Positions 1 through 9,267 of a stretch of DNA of 64,000 bases are shown one piece after another; positions within the stretch are counted from its first letter, which is position 1; every line of letters starts with the position of its first letter. This DNA is from DATEKX01 sp963726785 (GTDB lineage Bacteria; Acidobacteriota; Blastocatellia; UBA7656): assembly GCA_963726785.1 (NCBI GenBank), contig CAVSDJ010000007.1, positions 558,001 through 622,000 of the forward strand, in the 5' to 3' direction. The notes under the pieces were generated by a model, which saw nothing but the letters and a program-made list of their open reading frames with translations, did no database searches and was not told the origin of the DNA. The position numbers were made by a program, and so were the translations under genes.

Positions 1-489
1 GACTTGCAGCACGCGTTTCGTCTGCATGACTTTTTCATTGACTCGCTTTGCTTCTTCAACCGTGTGGGTCATCGGCTTTTCAAGATAAACATCTTTGCCT
101 TTGTCCATCGCTTCGATTGCCATGCGCGCGTGCCAGTGATCAGGGGTCGCGATGATGACCGCGTCAATGTCTTTGCGTTCGAGCAGTTCTCGGTAATCCA
201 GATAGCCATCGCATTTCGCGGCCTCTTTCGCAACGCGCAATCGTTTGCCGTAAACATCACTGACTGCGACCACGCGCGCGGGCGTCGAGGGCTGTTGGCC
301 AGTATGCATCGCCCAATCGAGCAGGCCGCGACCGCGACCTCCTACGCCGATCACCCCCACATTGATATTGCCGTTCGCGCCAATCACGTTTCCTAAAACC
401 GAACGCGTGCTATTGAGCGTTGAAACAGCAAGGCCAGCGCCGACCGTCAGCTTCACAAAATCTCTGCGATTCACTTTCATGTCAGACAT
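1..489 (-). CDS. Gfo/Idh/MocA family oxidoreductase, N-terminal part (3' end outside window)
   Basis: The minus strand is open from an ATG at 489 to the window edge. The product begins with a twin-arginine export signal (NRRDFVKL near residue 7, followed by a hydrophobic stretch) and then a Rossmann nucleotide-binding start, NVGVIGVGGRGRG. Further on come the family motifs VIIATPDHWHARMAIEA and DVYLEKPMTHTVEEA, typical of Tat-exported Gfo/Idh/MocA NAD(P)-dependent dehydrogenases acting on sugars or cyclitols. ATG 489 is chosen over the in-frame ATG at 480 because a GGTGAAG-like ribosome site lies just upstream. Substrate cannot be told. About 163 residues are visible of an expected 400 or more. 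Confidence 0.9.
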   Translation of the reverse strand, partial: MSDMKVNRRDFVKLTVGAGLAVSTLNSTRSVLGNVIGANGNINVGVIGVGGRGRGLLDWAMHTGQQPSTPARVVAVSDVYGKRLRVAKEAAKCDGYLDYRELLERKDIDAVIIATPDHWHARMAIEAMDKGKDVYLEKPMTHTVEEAKRVNEKVMQTKRVLQV

Positions 490-642
490 AATCTTCACCG
501 CCTTTGAATTGTTGATGAGAATGAATGAGCTTTGAAATCCCGCGGGCAATATATGACACAGCCAGGCGTTGCGGCGCAAGGCGTTGACTCGCACTACCGG
601 CTTTGAATAGACTTGCTTGAAAGATTCAACAGGAGATGCGAC

Positions 643-1797
643 ATGAAAAATCTCAGCGACCGGGTAGCGATCATCGGAATGGGATGCACGAAGTTCGGCG
701 AGCACTGGGACAAGAGCGAAGAAGACTTGATAGTCGAAGCCGCTTACGAAGCGTTCGAGGACGCTAACATAGAACCGCATCAAGTCGAAGCCGGATGGGT
801 GGGCACATTAGTATCGGGCATTTCCGGGCAAGCGCTCTCGCGGCCTTTGAAACTTCAATACATTCCCATCACCCGCGTCGAAAACATGTGCGCTACGGGA
901 CAGGACGCGCTACGCAACGCAGCGTTTGCAGTCGCGGCAGGCGCTTACGATGTAGTGCTGGTCGTGGGGTTCGAGAAGCTCAAAGACAGCGGGTATTCGG
1001 GACTGCCCGGCGCGGCTTCAACAGTGATCGGCGCGGGCAACACTGCGCCCGGAGCTTTCGCGCTGGCGGCGAATCGTTACTTTCACCGCTATGGCGCGGG
1101 CAAAGAAGAGCTTGCAAAAATTTCTGTTAAGAACCACTACAACGGCGCGCGAAACAAGAAAGCACATTTTCAAAAAGAGATCACCGTAGAGCAGGCGATG
1201 AAAGCTCCGATGATTGCTTCTCCGCTTGGATTGCTGGATTGCTGCCCGACGACGGACGGGGCGGCTGCGGCCATCATCACTCGCACAGAGCTTGCGCCGC
1301 AATTTACGAAAGACTACGTGACGATCAAAGCGATGGGGCTTGCGGTCGGGCCGGGCACAGGAAAGCTGGACACGGATTTCGACTTCACAAGTTTTCCTGA
1401 AACGAAAGCGGCTGCCAAACAGGTCTACGATCAACTGGGCATCCGCGACCCGCGCAAGGAAGTGAGCATGGCCGAAGTGCATGATTGCTTCTCGATTACA
1501 GAGATGATCATTTACGAAGACCTGGGATTTTCCGAACCGGGCAAAGCCAAGGCCGACATTGATTCAGGCGCGTTCACTCTCGAAGGCGATTTGCCCGTGA
1601 ACACAGACGGCGGGTTGAAATCGTTCGGCCATCCGATAGGCGCAAGCGGCCTGCGGATGTTGTACGAGATTTACGGTCAACTACTGTCACGCGCAGACGA
1701 GCGACAGGTGAAAGATATGAAGCTAGGGCTAGCGCACAACCTGGGCGGCAATCCCGGCTCGTTCACCTGTTCGATCATCGCGCTCGGCCATGCATAA
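643..1797 (+). CDS. Thiolase family protein (SCP-x-like acetyl-CoA acetyltransferase)
   Basis: This 384-residue thiolase-fold enzyme should catalyse CoA-dependent cleavage or condensation of 3-ketoacyl-CoA in the cytoplasm. The nucleophilic cysteine sits in NMCATGQDALRNA (about residue 87), and the active-site His in KSFGHPIGASGLRM. MAEVHDCFSITEM is characteristic of the SCP-x/lipid-transfer thiolase branch, and the usual second CxG cysteine is replaced by the NPGSFTC region. The ATG at 643 is preferred to an upstream in-frame TTG because AGGAGA lies 7 bases before it. It stands alone, followed by a dispersed palindromic repeat. The acyl-CoA dehydrogenase at 5.5 kb may act in the same lipid catabolism; this is only inference. 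Confidence 0.9.
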   Translation: MKNLSDRVAIIGMGCTKFGEHWDKSEEDLIVEAAYEAFEDANIEPHQVEAGWVGTLVSGISGQALSRPLKLQYIPITRVENMCATGQDALRNAAFAVAAGAYDVVLVVGFEKLKDSGYSGLPGAASTVIGAGNTAPGAFALAANRYFHRYGAGKEELAKISVKNHYNGARNKKAHFQKEITVEQAMKAPMIASPLGLLDCCPTTDGAAAAIITRTELAPQFTKDYVTIKAMGLAVGPGTGKLDTDFDFTSFPETKAAAKQVYDQLGIRDPRKEVSMAEVHDCFSITEMIIYEDLGFSEPGKAKADIDSGAFTLEGDLPVNTDGGLKSFGHPIGASGLRMLYEIYGQLLSRADERQVKDMKLGLAHNLGGNPGSFTCSIIALGHA

Positions 1798-1800
1798 TCA

Positions 1801-1856
1801 GTAGCCCGCGCGTAAGCAAGGGCTTGCGACTGCGCCCTCCCTCACGGTCGGGCTAC
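1801..1856 (+). repeat. Dispersed palindromic repeat, copy A (GTAGCCC...GGGCTAC)
   Basis: A 56-bp element starts GTAGCCCGCGCGTAAGCAAG and ends CACGGTCGGGCTAC, so its tips are inverted repeats. Near-identical copies lie at 9091-9144 (inverted) and 48595-48650, with a right-half copy at 30801-30823. All sit between genes. This is REP-like architecture; function and mobility are unknown. Confidence 0.85.
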
Positions 1857-1886
1857 TGCTGTATTTTGTAAGTGAGAAGAGAATTG

Positions 1887-2423
1887 ATGCGATATTTGAT
1901 CTTTTTCATTGCGCTCATTTTCTGTCTGTCCGCAGTTGGCTTTCGCGCGACTGGCAATGACCAAACCGGCGCGGAAGCAATCACGCCTTGCGATGTCGCA
2001 GCCTATGTCATAGACCAGGACCCAAACGGTTTGAACGTGCGTTCCGGCCCCGGCAAAACTTATAAGACTATCGGGAACCTGCCTAATCGAGCAGGTTGAT
2101 GGGATAGCTGTACACATCACAGGTTTTCAGGGCGACTGGGCGCGCATTGATAAAGCTGTTGAGGAGGGTGGAGATCAGGAGCGGACTTTTTTTGAAGGCG
2201 ACGGTTGGGTCTATGCGCCTCTGCTGGGAGTGGGTGGCATGCAAACCAAGCTCTTCGAGCAGCAGTCTGCGAAGAGCCGCGTTGTAATCATCATCCCTGC
2301 CGGTGACGACACGTGATAGTGCGAGGCTGTCGGGGGAAATGGATGTATGTAGAGCACAAGAAAATGAAGGGCTGGGCTGCGCCGGGCACTCTGTGCGCAA
2401 ACTCGCTCACGACTTGTAGCTAA
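1887..2423 (+). pseudogene. Secreted tandem SH3-domain protein, broken by two compensating frameshifts
   Basis: Reading from ATG 1887 gives a Sec-type signal peptide (MRYLIFFIALIFCLSAVGF) and the first half of a bacterial SH3 domain (GLNVRSGPGKTYKTIGNLPN), which then stops at 2099. Shifting frame near 2088 continues the domain (GFQGDWARIDKAV, GDGWVYAPLLG). Shifting back near 2312 gives a second SH3-like segment (VRGCRGKWMYVEHKKMKGW) ending at TAA 2423. The two shifts restore the original frame, so the ancestral gene was one protein of about 178 residues. Such SH3 proteins usually bind cell wall or act in the periplasm. Either a decayed gene or sequence errors; the nearby genes are also frameshifted. 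Confidence 0.7.
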
Positions 2424-2475
2424 ATTTCAATGAAAAGAAGTACACTCAAAGAGAAATCAGCAGGAGATATGCAGT

Positions 2476-2901
2476 ATGGATTGGCAAGAGTTATCTGCGA
2501 CATCACATTATCAAACGGCTCTTGAGATCGAGCAGGAATTGGAAAAGGGAAATGTAGAAGAAGCGTCTACTGGTTTGAAGGAGTTGATCGAGGCATTGGG
2601 AAGATCAGAGAAAAGAGCGTTGAAAAGCCATCTCACTCGCCTGATGGCTCATATTATCAAATGGAAAACACAGCCGGTAAAACGTTCACGAAGTTGGGTT
2701 GCAACCATCTACAATGCGCGCGATGAGATCAAGGATATTCAAGAGGAGACGCCAAGCTTAACAAACGATATGATCGAAGAGATATGGAACAAGTGTTTGC
2801 AAGCGGCAAACAGAGAAGCTGAAGCGGATATGAATCAAGACTCATCGGTATCTGAATTAACCTGGCAGGAAGTCTTCGAGGGTGATTACCAGATAGAGTA
2901 A
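2476..2901 (+). CDS. DUF29 domain protein
   Basis: The 141-residue product matches the DUF29 layout: an N-terminal helix (MDWQELSATSHYQTALEIEQ), the signature segment EALGRSEKRALKSHLTRLM, then HIIKWKTQPVKRSRSW and ATIYNARDEIKDI. DUF29 proteins are small, helical, often present in many copies in cyanobacteria and acidobacteria, and have no firm function. An AGCAGGAGATATG ribosome site lies before ATG 2476. The gene is visibly more A+T-rich than its neighbours, which could mean recent acquisition. It has no obvious operon partner. Confidence 0.85.
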   Translation: MDWQELSATSHYQTALEIEQELEKGNVEEASTGLKELIEALGRSEKRALKSHLTRLMAHIIKWKTQPVKRSRSWVATIYNARDEIKDIQEETPSLTNDMIEEIWNKCLQAANREAEADMNQDSSVSELTWQEVFEGDYQIE

Positions 2902-2966
2902 TCGGTGAAAGATTATTTTCCATACCTTATTGCTCGGAGCGTGAAGGATGTTTGCAAGCGGCGTAG

Positions 2967-3795
2967 GGGAATACGCAAGAGCATCATTTCAGGCGAGTCA
3001 TACCCGGCGATATAGAAACCGTCCGCCGAAAGCTCTGCGATGTGCTGGAGGATTTCAACTTCATCGTACTCAGTGAAAATCCACTTCAGGCAAGGCGGCC
3101 CGCGCAAAAAAACATAATGACTGCCACCGTGATCGAATACGACACCCGGCTCACCATCGCGTTGAAAGCAATCAGCCCCGCCTCGACTCTCGCCACTTTC
3201 GATTACGCCGTGCCTTACCTGTTCGGAAAAGGCGACCGCATCGCGCTCGAATGCGAAGCCGATGCGATCATCGCGCTCGCTACGAATGTGATGAACGAAA
3301 CGTTGTGTTCGTCGTGCGGCGCGCAGAACGCTGGGAAAGTTCGATTCTGTCGCGTGTGCGGCACGCCCATAGCTCATAAGCTACCGGCAGAGCTTGAAGT
3401 CAGGCGATTGACGGCGGGATTGAGCGCAACCTATATCGAGGTTGGCTGGGGCATTGCCTTAGTATTCTGACGCTGCTCATCACGCTGCCAGATGATTTTG
3501 TTCGGCAACCCGAAAGTCGTAAAGATCGGATGGATGCTGTTTGTGATAGGCGAGAATTTTAGGATGGGCCATGCTGTTGTCCGGCATGTTTCGCTTACGT
3601 CGCACTATAACTGCGACTAGCGCCGCGCAGCAAAACCAGCAACCGGAAATGACGCATACTGCTACGACACAGGAGCGAGCAGCCCTGCCGCCCACGCCCG
3701 CCTCTATAACAGAAGGCACAACCGAGCTAATGAATCAGCCGCAACCCGTTTCGCTTTCTGCCGCGCGGGGCAAAGATACGGACGAAATGGAATAG
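2967..3795 (+). pseudogene. Zinc-ribbon membrane protein, multiply frameshifted
   Basis: The readable core (GTG 3042 to 3470) holds an N-terminal alpha/beta part, then a CxxC...CxxC zinc ribbon (CSSCGAQNAGKVRFCRVCG) and a LPAELEVRRLTAG linker. It then stops at 3470 where a transmembrane hairpin is expected. In the other frames the hairpin continues: LTLLITLP around 3470-3490, KIGWMLFVIG around 3525-3555, then ILGWAMLLSGMF and a Pro/Thr-rich tail ending at 3795. In-frame coding signal extends upstream of 3042 to a stop at 2964 (VIPGDIETVRRKLCDVLEDF) with no usable start, so the 5' end is broken or also shifted. Function unknown; probably a membrane-anchored zinc-ribbon protein. Confidence 0.55.
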
Positions 3796-3804
3796 AGTCT
3801 CCTT

Positions 3805-5282
3805 TCAATTCCCTTTTTTTACGGGAGTGAATTTCAGCGGCGCAAGCGCAATGCGAGTCGTCGAAATTGGCTGTTCCTTCATAAACTCCAGCATCACATC
3901 TTTGATCTTAGGCGATGATAAAAACAGCGGGTCGCTGTGCACAGCGCCGTCAATAATCAAATGCGCGCTGTTTGAAAATCCCTTGCGAATCTCTTCGGCA
4001 TTGCTCGGCGGCGTGCGAACGTCGAGCGTGCCGCTGATGAAGAGCGCGGGCACACGGGATTTCACAAGCTTGCGGAAAGATGGGCCTAAATCGGGGCTGT
4101 TCCAGGCATCGCAAACACCCTGGAATGGAAAGTTTATCGTGTCGCCGAGCAGCGTAGTCTTCTTTTCACGATCAACTCGGCTTTGCCGCTCGGCAGACAC
4201 GCCGGAAGCGCAGTCCATCATAAAGGCCATAGCCGAGCCGACCGGCAACCCCTGCCAATAAAGCGAAACCAGGCTTGAGCCGCACTCTGATAATCGCCTT
4301 GCGCAATCCTGTAGAACCGCACTGGCACTTCCGCTTCGTCCGAGCCGAATGAACTCACGGTTAACAGTTCAAGCGCAAATCTGTTGAGTGTGACTTTTAC
4401 CTTCTGCTGAGTTTGAGGGTTCGTCACTTCAACTGTCACAGGCTCGCGCTCGATTCGATCAAGGACGCCTTTCATCAAGCCGAGCAGGTCTGGAATATCC
4501 TTGCTCAAATCAGGATCGGCTTTGACGAGTTTGTCCAGATGAGCGAGATGGCTTTGAATGTTGCTCGGCAATTTGATCGAGTGGTCGGGGCCTTCGATGC
4601 CAGCCAGTATCGCGCGATGAATATTTTTTTCGTGTCGTCTGATGGTCGCCAGCGCCAGATGCGTCCCATAACTGATTGCCCACAGGCTTATCTTTTCCGC
4701 GCCCAGAGCTTTGCGCAGGTCGTCCAGATCGTCCGCGCTTTCGTTCGTGTTATAACCCGTCAGATCAACGCCCTGACCGAGCCATCGGTCTCTGCAGGCG
4801 CGCGATTGTTTTCTGAAAAGTTTGAGCACCTCTTCGCGGTTTGGCGCACGGTCAACGGGGTAATTGATCGCTTCAAGGCAAATCAGGTTCGGCTTTGATG
4901 CTCCCACGCCGCGCTGGTCGAACGCGATCACGTCGCCGATTTCACGCATAGCCATAAACAGAGGAAAGCGTGTGCCGCGCGCCGCACCGATGCCTGAACC
5001 GCCCGGCCCGCCTGCCAGGTAGATGATTGGCGGGCCGGGTTTTTGAGCCGTGCTCTTGAACCGAACAAAGGCCAGTTCGATCAATCGGCTGTTTGGTTTC
5101 ATCCGGTTTTCGGGCACAAGTAGGCGACCAAACTCTGCATCAACTTTCTGCTTGTTTGCGGCTTCAAACACGTAAGGCTCGATTTTCAGATCGCCCGCTT
5201 TCTGCGCGTTTGCCTGCTTTGCCGAAAGCAAAAGACCGCTGATGAGCAAGACTATAATCGCAACTATTCGAGGAAATTTCAT
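3805..5282 (-). CDS. Secreted alpha/beta hydrolase (TAP-like peptidase/lipase), one frameshift
   Basis: From ATG 5282 (AGGAGA upstream) the product starts with a Sec signal peptide (residues 1-27), then an alpha/beta-hydrolase fold: oxyanion region YLAGGPGGSG, FDQRGVGAS, and nucleophile elbow WAISYGTHLALA (the first Gly of GxSxG is Ala). The reading frame breaks near 4250-4270; the other frame carries the C-terminal TAP-like part with catalytic Asp in SGTLDVRTPP and His in GAVHSDPLF, stopping at 3805. Together they make about 490 residues, normal for the proline-iminopeptidase/TAP family. A single-base indel explains the break. Probably a periplasmic peptidase or esterase; substrate unknown. 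Confidence 0.8.
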
Positions 5283-5472
5283 TGCCGGTTGTTCTCCTGA
5301 TTTTCTTGATGTCGGGTCAAACTGCGAGCACACGTTCGATTGGATAACGGCCCTCTGTCGTAAAAAGTTCTTGCGGTTCTCTATTAAAACCGTAGGCGAT
5401 GGCTTCGGTTTTCAAGTGCGCTTCTTTGAAACTTGCAAGCCGTGCTATTATTGCGCCGCACCGGAGACGGCT

Positions 5473-6642
5473 ATGGCTTATAAGCTCAATGAAGAAGAAC
5501 AACTCATACTCGCAACAGTCAACAAATTTCTCGAACGCGAAGTCGCGCCTGTAGCGTCTGAACTGGAACACCGAAACGAATACCCGACTGAAATCGTCGA
5601 GCGGATGAAAGAGATCGGTTTGTTCGGCGCAAACGTGCCCGAAGCTTACGGCGGGCAAGACCTCAGTTATACAGTCTTTGCCATGATCTTCGAAGAAATC
5701 TCGCGCGTGTGGATGGGGCTTGCCGGGATACTCGGCACGCACACTGTCTTGTGCGATGTGATTGCGCGATTCGGAACCGAAGATCAGAAGCAAAGGTTTC
5801 TGCCCGTTCTTGCGCGAGGCGACAAGCGCGGCGCTATATGTTTGTCTGAAGCGCACGCGGGCACAGACCTTCAAGCCATTCGCACGACCGCGACTCGTCA
5901 AGGCGACGACTATCTGATCAACGGCTCGAAGATGTGGATAACGAACGCGCGCCGCGCCGAAGCTCTGCTGATACTGGTAAAGACCGACAAAGACGCTCGC
6001 CCTGCATATAGCGGAATGAGCGCGTTCATCGCAGAGAAAGGCGAGCCGGGGCTGACCGTGAGCCGCGATATTGACAAGCTCGGATACAAGAGCCTGGAAA
6101 CCTGCGAGTTGTTGTTTGAGGACTTTCGCGTTCCTGCCGATAACTTAATCGGCGGACGCGAAGGCGAAGGATTCAAGCAGGTGATGACAGGGCTTGAGGC
6201 CGAACGATTGAACGTAGCCGCGCGCGGGCTTGGAGTCGCGCGCGCGTCGTTTGAAGAAGCAATCAAATACGCGCAGCAACGCCAGACGTTCGGTAAACCC
6301 ATTTGCGAACATCAGGCAATTCAATTGAAGCTCGCAGACATGGCTACGAAGATCGAGGCGTCGAGACTTTTGATTTACGCGGCGGCTGAAAAGAAAGATC
6401 GCGGCGAGCGGTGCGACCTGGAAGCAGGCATGGCGAAATTGTTTGCGACAGAAACGGCGCAAGAGTGTTCGCTTGAAGCCATGAGAATTTTCGGCGGCAA
6501 CGGCTACGCGAAAGACTTCCCCGTCGAGCGATATTATCGAGACGCGCCGCTGTTGATAATCGGCGGAGGCACGAACGAGCTTCAGCGATTGGTGATCGCG
6601 CGCAACCTGCTCAAGAAATATTCGATAAAACCAAACCGATAG
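5473..6642 (+). CDS. Acyl-CoA dehydrogenase
   Basis: A 389-residue flavoprotein of the acyl-CoA dehydrogenase family, which oxidises acyl-CoA to the 2-enoyl form and passes electrons to ETF. Seen: CLSEAHAGTDLQAIRTTA (acyl-CoA binding), KMWITNARRA and RQTFGKPICEHQAIQLKLAD (FAD/dimer signatures). The usual catalytic Glu in the EGT motif is absent: the segment reads LLIIGGGTNELQR. A Glu in GLEAERLNVAARGLG matches the alternative helix-G position used by isovaleryl- and long-chain-type enzymes, so activity is likely kept. ATG 5473 has GGAGA upstream; longer in-frame extensions overlap the divergent hydrolase promoter and are unlikely. The next gene starts 12 bases downstream. Confidence 0.9.
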   Translation: MAYKLNEEEQLILATVNKFLEREVAPVASELEHRNEYPTEIVERMKEIGLFGANVPEAYGGQDLSYTVFAMIFEEISRVWMGLAGILGTHTVLCDVIARFGTEDQKQRFLPVLARGDKRGAICLSEAHAGTDLQAIRTTATRQGDDYLINGSKMWITNARRAEALLILVKTDKDARPAYSGMSAFIAEKGEPGLTVSRDIDKLGYKSLETCELLFEDFRVPADNLIGGREGEGFKQVMTGLEAERLNVAARGLGVARASFEEAIKYAQQRQTFGKPICEHQAIQLKLADMATKIEASRLLIYAAAEKKDRGERCDLEAGMAKLFATETAQECSLEAMRIFGGNGYAKDFPVERYYRDAPLLIIGGGTNELQRLVIARNLLKKYSIKPNR

Positions 6643-6654
6643 GCTCGGCAAGCC

Positions 6655-9094
6655 ATGAAGAAATCACGCAAACCTGCGCGCTCGAAACCGGAGCGCGGAA
6701 GCAAGCTTGACATCGCCCTCTTCTGGTTATCAATGTCACTTTTAATTCTGGTCCCGCTTGCGCTCAGCACATCTATCTACACAAAATACGTGCTGCCGAA
6801 ATTCGTGATCTTACTCGTCGGCTCATCTGCGCTGTTGTTGCTGTTGGCGATGATATTTTTCAGCGCAGGCGCGCATCCCAATCCATTCCGGTCGAACCTT
6901 ACAAAAATCGTTTGCCTCTACTTCATCGCGGTTGCGGTTTCAACTCTGTTCGGCGTAGCTCCGGTTACATCGCTGTTTGGCAGCCACTTCAATTACATGG
7001 GTTTGATTACTCGAATATGCTTTCTTCATCTTTTTCATCTCGTTGATAGTCGGCATAGGCGCGAGCGAGCATCGGCTGCAAACGGCGCTGTGGGTAGTGT
7101 CGGCGGCGGGTTTTCTGGTCGCCTTATATGCCGTTGGGCAATCACTAGGGTTTGATCCCTTCGTGTCTCGAAACGTGTACACATTCGCCTCGCCCGAAGG
7201 GCCTGTAGTTCGCGTAAGCGGTTCTCTGGGTCACTCAAATTATCTCGGCAACTTCCTGCTTTACACGACGCCCGTGAGCGCAGGGCTTGCGTTCGTAGCG
7301 CGAGGCTGGCCGCGTTTGTTTTTCGTAATGACAACACTGCTTTCGATGGCCGCCATCGCATTCAGCGGAACTCGCGGGGCATGGATAGGCATCATCATTG
7401 GCGTTGCCGTGTTTGCTTTTCTCGAATTGAGAGGCGCGGCGACCAGCTTGATTCCAACGCGCAACCGTCGAGTGATTTTTGCAGCGGTGGCGATTTCAGC
7501 AGTGCTTCTCGTTTCAATAGTCGTTATAAGCCCTGCGTCGCGCAGCATCATCAAACGGGCGCGCGCATTGACGACCGAAGGAGTATCATCATCAGGCCGC
7601 GCTCTGTTATGGCGCGATTCTCTGAAGATGGTGCCGTCGTTTGCTCTAATCGGTTGCGGCCCCGAAGGGTTCCGCAAAGTGTTTCCGAGCTTCAAATCCA
7701 AAGAACTGGCCGACCTCTCTCCCAAATCCAATAACGAAAGCTCGCATAACTCTTTTCTGGATGCGGCCATTTCATATGGCTTGCCGGGCGCGGCGCTTTA
7801 CGGCGCAATCATCACATTGGCGCTTGCGCTTTTGATTCGCGCGCGACGACGCGCGCTCGCGCAAAACCAGCGAATAATAATCACAAGCCTGTTGTCATCA
7901 ATTGTGGCGGCGCTCGCACACAACATTTTCATCTTCGATCAAATCGCAACAGGCTTTTACTTCTTCGCCTTCGTTGCGCTTGCCGAAGTCGCCTCTAATA
8001 TCTTTGACGAGAAAAGTGATAAAGCTAATGTTGCGCAACCGGCGCAGGCGACGGCCAAAGCAAAATCCAGTCAAAGACCTATGAGTTGGGCGGGCCGAGC
8101 AACGATTGCTGCTGCTTGCCTGTGCGTCGCCGTCGCAGTCTGGTACTCAGCCGGATTGATAAAATCTGAATTAGCATACAAAGAGCTTTTCAATCCCGCT
8201 AAACCGGTTGATTACAACGGGCTGGTCAGACTGGGCGAGCGCATCACGAGTAGCCCAATGCCGACCGGAGCTTATGATTTTCTTTTTGCTCGTGGCGTTG
8301 ACATCTTCATCAGCAAGTTGCCCGCTGATTCTACCCTGACCGAGCAATCGCGGCCAACGGCCAGCGAGATCAAAACGATTCGAACTGACGCTTTGAAACT
8401 GGCAATCAGGCATACCGAGCGGTCGCTTGCTCACACGATAACGCCGGACTTGAATTACTCGCTTCTGGCGACGCTTGCTATGTCTTCGGGCGATGTAAGC
8501 AAGCTGCGCGATGCGGCGAGCGAGGCCGTGAAGTGGGACCCGAATAACTACCGCACGCGATGGTTGATGGCCGAAGCTTACCTGGCTCGCGGCGAAAAAC
8601 AGCAGGCTGCGCGTGAAGCCGAGATTGCTCTTGAACTCTATCCCGCTTCGATGGAAGCAGCATCGGCGCTTGCGCGGGCGCGTGGCGAAAACACGACAAA
8701 TGATTCCGCCGCTGTAAACCTTATCGCACAGATGCGCAATCGCAGAACAAACCGCGAGCACAGCGCCGAAGAGTTGCTTGAAATCGCTCGCGGCCTTTCG
8801 CAAAAGGGCGACTTGCAAAAAGCGCGCATCAAGCTGCTTACGGCCATAGGCCGTGCCGAAGGGCCATGTCCTGATTGTCATCGCGAGCTTGCTACGATCT
8901 ACGAAAAGATGGGCCGCTACCCGGACGCGATTACCGAATGGGAAACCTTCATCCAACAGTCCAATGAGACGCGCCACCGTCGAGCAAGTCAAAGCGCGAA
9001 TCGAAACGCTCAAACAAAAGAGCAATCCAAGCCATTAACCTGTTCACCGCAGAGACGCAGGGGACGCAGAGGCGGCGCAGAGGGATGGCGGTAG
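6655..9094 (+). CDS. O-antigen ligase/polymerase-like membrane protein with C-terminal TPRs, one frameshift
   Basis: The N-terminal part (ATG 6655) holds several transmembrane helices and the frame is lost near 7005-7018. The second frame continues through more helices with Wzy/WaaL-family motifs (SGSLGHSNYLGNFLLY, FSGTRGAWIG, SGRALLWRDSLKM, GCGPEGFRKVFPSF) and then, after a membrane helix near 8100-8160, a periplasmic TPR region (AEAYLARGEKQQAAREAEIA, ATIYEKMGRYPDAITEWE). The family joins O-antigen or other glycans to lipid or protein acceptors. The last 20 or so residues (SPQRRRGRRGGAEG) are translated from a dispersed repeat beginning at 9043, so the true C-terminus has probably been replaced by the repeat. 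Single-base indel suspected. Confidence 0.8.
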
Positions 9095-9167
9095 CCCGAC
9101 CGTCAGGGAGGGCGCAGATTCGCCCTTGCTTACGCGCGGGCTACTGCCTCTGCGTCTCTGCGGTGAA
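9043..9167. repeat. CGCAGAGACGCAGAG-type palindromic repeat, split by a nested element
   Basis: Arms TTCACCGCAGAGACGCAG (9043-9060) and CTGCGTCTCTGCGGTGAA (9150-9167) are perfect inverted repeats. An intact relative lies at 52876-52969. Here the centre holds REP-like copy B (9091-9144), so one repeat family has inserted into, or recombined with, the loop of another. The left arm is translated as the end of the O-antigen-ligase-like protein. Confidence 0.85.
9091..9144 (-). repeat. Dispersed palindromic repeat, copy B (inverted, nested)
   Basis: GTAGCCCGACCGTCAGGGAG at the start and CTTACGCGCGGGCTAC at the end make this an inverted copy of the element at 1801-1856. It sits inside the larger palindrome at 9043-9167. 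Confidence 0.85.
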
Positions 9168-9229
9168 TCTCTTCTTTTTACGAAAGTACGCGCGTATTGC
9201 CAGATTAGACACATTTCAAGGGCAGTTGA

Positions 9230-9263
9230 TATAATCACCTGATCTTATAATTAGTGAGGAGAA
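9230..9263 (+). promoter_or_regulatory. Probable -10 box and ribosome site deciding the thrS TTG start
   Basis: TATAAT at 9230-9235 fits a sigma-70 -10 box; a weak TTAGAC at 9205-9210 with a 19-base gap could be the -35. GAGGAG (about 9257-9262) lies six bases before TTG 9268, which fixes that unusual start codon. No T-box-like leader is visible. Confidence 0.5.
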
Positions 9264-9267
9264 TACT

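Noticed and set aside
4..396. Plus-strand open frame at the window start
   Set aside because: Shadow of the minus-strand Gfo/Idh/MocA gene, which has a Tat signal and family motifs.
2913..3377. Minus-strand open frame of 154 codons
   Set aside because: The plus strand codes a clear zinc ribbon (CxxC...CxxC) here; the minus frame has no recognisable feature.
6655..7155. A separate short membrane gene before the O-antigen-ligase-like gene
   Set aside because: Its helices continue directly into the second frame at the expected family position, so one frameshifted gene is the simpler reading.
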